From Bombilactobacillus mellifer (GTDB taxonomy: Bacteria > Bacillota > Bacilli > Lactobacillales > Lactobacillaceae), in contig NZ_KQ034029.1 of NCBI RefSeq assembly GCF_000970795.1, forward strand, positions 289,097 through 353,096: a DNA stretch of 64,000 nt, given 5' to 3'. The position numbers and the translations under genes are program-made. A model generated the notes under the pieces. That model did no database searches, was not told where the DNA came from, and saw nothing but the letters and a program-made list of their open reading frames with translations. Positions 61,962 through 64,000 of the stretch are shown in pieces (within the stretch, counting starts at the first letter, position 1; each line of letters starts with the position of its first letter).

Positions 61962-62064
61962 TTCATTCATAACAGCTGGAAAAGGGTTGGCAAAATTTAT
62001 CCTAATTATTATAATGTAGCTCAACAGTGGCGTAATTGGATGTCACAAAGTAGGGGGGAAGAAT

Positions 62065-62589
62065 ATGCCTTTAATTTATTTACGGCCTAGTCAAAAGACC
62101 GATGTACCCGCAATTATGGCTATTTTAACTAAAGCCAAAAAGTTATTAGCTGCCGATCAAATCGATCAATGGCAAAATGGCTATCCCAATGTGGAACAAA
62201 TTCAAGCTGATATTCAACAACAAATTAGTTGGGTTTTGATGGTTAATCAGACCATTGCAGCGACCGCAGCTTTAATGTTAACGCCGGAACCTACCTATCG
62301 AGACATTCGACAGGGTCATTGGCACAATTCGCAACCTTATGCAACGATTCACCGCATCGCCGTGGACCCACAATTACGTGGCCAGCGGCTGAGCACAATT
62401 TTATTATCGAACTTAGTCACCGTTGGTTTACAACAGCAACGATTTAATTTTCGAGTTGATACTCATCCGCAAAATTTACGCATGCAACATGTCGTCCAAC
62501 AAGCCGGTTTTCAAAAACGCGGGGAAATTAAAGTCACGGATGGTTTGCGTTGGGCTTATGAACTCAATTTACCAGTCATAAAAGCTTGA
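62065..62589 (+). CDS. GNAT-family N-acetyltransferase
   Basis: Acetyl-CoA-dependent acetyltransferase of 174 residues. Motif A is HRIAVDPQLRGQRLSTILL (about 95-113), and the end FRVDTHPQNLRMQHVVQQAGFQKRG has the typical GNAT pattern N..M...Y/V...GF. The substrate is unknown. AGGGGGG precedes the ATG. It is a single plus-strand gene divergent from rsmG. Confidence 0.88.
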   Translation: MPLIYLRPSQKTDVPAIMAILTKAKKLLAADQIDQWQNGYPNVEQIQADIQQQISWVLMVNQTIAATAALMLTPEPTYRDIRQGHWHNSQPYATIHRIAVDPQLRGQRLSTILLSNLVTVGLQQQRFNFRVDTHPQNLRMQHVVQQAGFQKRGEIKVTDGLRWAYELNLPVIKA

Positions 62590-62708
62590 AACCGCTCTAA
62601 TCGGGTCTTGGCGATGACTAGGAATCCCGTTTTGTCCCAACAAAGAAGCTAGCCTGTACCCAGAGATTTTACACGCGCTAAAGATTCTAATTGATTTAAG
62701 GAGACATT

Positions 62709-63374
62709 ATGCCAACTATTAAAATTGCTTATCTATATGAAGACTTAATGAACACTTATGGAGATGCTGGCGATGTCAAAATTATTTGTTATTTTTTAAA
62801 ACAACGAGGCTTTGACAGCCAAGTAGTGAACGTGAGCTTAGAAGCAGAATTCAATGCTTTTGATTATGATTTTATTTTCTTTGGCGGCGGCCAGGATTTA
62901 GAACAAACGGTCGTAGCTCAAGACGTTCAACGGCATCGACAGACGATTGCCGACTATATTGAAGCCAATCGTCCCATGCTGTGTATTTGTGGCGGCTATC
63001 AATTTTTAGGCAGTTATTATAAAACCAGTGGTGGTCAGACGATTCAATGTTTAGATATTTTGCCGTTGCATACGATTTTTAATCCTCAAAAACGCATGAT
63101 CGGCGATACTCACTATACTACGCAATATGGTGAGGTCCGGGCTTTTGAAAATCATAGCGGTCAGACGTTTTTTGATAGTGCGCAGTTGCAGCCTTTTGGC
63201 CAGATGATCAGCGGCTATGGGAATAATCCTCATGACGGGGTAGAAGGTTTGCAATACAAACAAACTATTGGCAGCTATTCTCATGGTCCGTTATTAAAAA
63301 ACGTCAATGTGGCGCAAGCTTTGGTGGATCAGATTATTAACAACTTTCAAACACACCGTCTCGCCCAAAAATAA
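62709..63374 (+). CDS. gatD: Lipid II isoglutaminyl synthase, glutamine amidotransferase subunit GatD
   Basis: Amidotransferase of 221 residues that supplies ammonia for amidation of D-glutamate in lipid II together with the ligase MurT. The CobB/CobQ-type domain has the nucleophile Cys94 in CICGGYQFLG and His192 in SYSHGPLL, plus the start IAYLYEDLMNTYGDAGD typical of GatD. AAGGAG precedes the ATG. Unusually, murT is not next to it: a GNAT gene lies upstream and an MFS gene downstream. Confidence 0.92.
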   Translation: MPTIKIAYLYEDLMNTYGDAGDVKIICYFLKQRGFDSQVVNVSLEAEFNAFDYDFIFFGGGQDLEQTVVAQDVQRHRQTIADYIEANRPMLCICGGYQFLGSYYKTSGGQTIQCLDILPLHTIFNPQKRMIGDTHYTTQYGEVRAFENHSGQTFFDSAQLQPFGQMISGYGNNPHDGVEGLQYKQTIGSYSHGPLLKNVNVAQALVDQIINNFQTHRLAQK

Positions 63375-63407
63375 ACGCCCAATGGGCTTAGAGCAGTAGC
63401 ATTTTAT

Positions 63408-63436
63408 AGAAGCAGGTTTTCACTGCTTCTTTTTTT
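63408..63436 (+). terminator. Terminator of gatD
   Basis: Eight-base arms AGAAGCAG (63408-63415) and CTGCTTCT (63423-63430) with a T run. Confidence 0.88.
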
Positions 63437-63477
63437 ACGCAATAAAATATGTATAATTAAAGAATATTTTAAGTTAT

Positions 63478-63494
63478 GTCACCTTTTAGGTAAC
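63478..63494. promoter_or_regulatory. Inverted repeat between the -10 box and the start of the efflux gene
   Basis: GTCACCT, three bases, AGGTAAC is a near-perfect inverted repeat placed about 20 bases after a TATAAT (63452-63457) and right before the ribosome site. The position would suit a repressor of the drug-efflux gene. Confidence 0.4.
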
Positions 63495-63513
63495 AAAAAA
63501 AGGAGTAATGACC

Positions 63514-64000
63514 ATGACAGCTACAGCTTCTAGCTATCAAACTGATCCGCAAGTACAACAACATCGGTGGTTAATTTTGACCGCCATTGGTTTATTAACT
63601 TTTATGTCTACACTCGATGGCAGTATTGTCAATATTGCCTTACCAGTCATTAATCGCAGTCTGCATATTCCGATGAACCAGGCAGAATGGATTGTCTCAC
63701 TTTATTTGATCATTATCTGTTCATTAATTTTATTTTTTGGCAAATTAAGTGATACATGGGGCAAAATCAAAATTTTTCGCCTCGGTAGTCTCCTATTTAT
63801 CCTCGGTTCTTTACTAGCAGGGTGGCAAGTCAATCTGACTTTTCTTTTAGGAGCACGGGCCATCCAAGCGATCGGGGCTTCAATGACTATGGCCACTAAT
63901 AACGGCATCATTACGGAAATTTTCCCCACCACCGAACGCGGGCGGGCTTTAGGCTTGATTGGTTCTTTCGTAGCCCTGGGATCCATTGCCGGTCCGGGCA
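63514..64000 (+). CDS. MFS multidrug efflux transporter, DHA2 (EmrB/QacA) type, cut by the window end
   Basis: First 162 codons of a proton-driven drug exporter. Helix 1 contains LLTFMSTLDGSIVNIALP, the DHA2 signature with the acidic residue in LDGSIVNIALP. Motif A appears as GKLSDTWGKIKIF, and helix 4 has RAIQAIGAS. About five of the expected fourteen helices are inside the window. AAAGGAG lies 8 bases before the ATG. The drug specificity is unknown. Confidence 0.88.
   Translation, partial: MTATASSYQTDPQVQQHRWLILTAIGLLTFMSTLDGSIVNIALPVINRSLHIPMNQAEWIVSLYLIIICSLILFFGKLSDTWGKIKIFRLGSLLFILGSLLAGWQVNLTFLLGARAIQAIGASMTMATNNGIITEIFPTTERGRALGLIGSFVALGSIAGPG

Noticed and set aside
1-64000. CRISPR array, insertion sequence or prophage
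   Set aside because: No regularly spaced direct repeats, transposase or phage structural genes were seen on either strand.

Overview
The window looks like a chromosomal segment of a low-GC lactic acid bacterium (Lactobacillaceae). The evidence is the walR-walK-yycH-yycI-yycJ-htrA-rlmH block, the rsmG-noc-soj-spo0J-DUF951-ychF-DUF1129 block, a LysM surface protein of the aggregation-promoting-factor type, many PTS systems of the Lactobacillales kind, strong AGGAGG ribosome sites and CcpA-type cre sites. No insertion sequence, prophage or CRISPR array was seen. I cannot name the species. dnaA and dnaN are not in the window. The block order and the shared minus-strand direction of the conserved genes suggest that oriC lies beyond the right edge.

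Layout. 0.3-5.8 kb: a mannitol operon on the minus strand (mtlA-mtlR-mtlF-mtlD) with an MtlR-like box, promoter and cre-like site. 6.8-11.2 kb: a DeoR-type regulator divergent from a galactitol-family PTS (EIIA, EIIB, EIIC) and an arabitol-phosphate-type dehydrogenase. 11.5-18.6 kb: an alpha/beta hydrolase, a second LepA/EF4-type GTPase with an elaborate leader, a choloylglycine-hydrolase-family enzyme, a decayed flavin reductase and an SDR dehydrogenase. 18.9-23.3 kb: an adenine salvage locus with two unrelated adenine deaminases around an AzgA-type permease. 23.4-31.1 kb: an MFS transporter, a tagatose-bisphosphate aldolase, a LacC/FruK-type kinase, an RpiR regulator, a zinc dehydrogenase and a mannose-family PTS (IIB, IIC, IID). 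31.7-34.2 kb: an amidohydrolase divergent from a membrane transporter. 34.5-37.5 kb: LysM protein, rlmH, a cluster of DnaA boxes, htrA. 38.0-44.3 kb: a second mtlA-mtlR-mtlF-mtlD-like operon that continues into 3-hexulose-6-phosphate synthase and 6-phospho-3-hexuloisomerase. 44.6-50.1 kb: the WalRK cell-wall regulon core. Then come tRNA-Lys, azlCD, a sugar kinase-epimerase-isomerase operon, coaBC, a broken SnoaL-like gene, the ychF to rsmG block, a GNAT acetyltransferase, gatD and the start of a drug-efflux MFS gene cut by the window end.

How the genes work together. The accessory genes are dominated by uptake and oxidation of sugar alcohols and rare sugars. There are two mannitol-type operons, one pentitol/hexitol PTS, one mannose-family PTS with a putative tagatose-phosphate branch, and an allulose/pentose-type phosphate-sugar module. 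Products would enter as fructose-6-phosphate, pentulose-5-phosphates or triose phosphates. The most unusual module is the second mtl-like operon coupled to HPS/PHI, which could link a polyol to ribulose-5-phosphate with formaldehyde as the C1 product. The core genes handle cell-wall stress (WalRK, HtrA, LysM protein with a WalR box), chromosome partition (ParAB, Noc) and peptidoglycan amidation (GatD).

Limits: all functions are read from motifs by eye, without database searches. Promoter and operator calls are consensus matches only.
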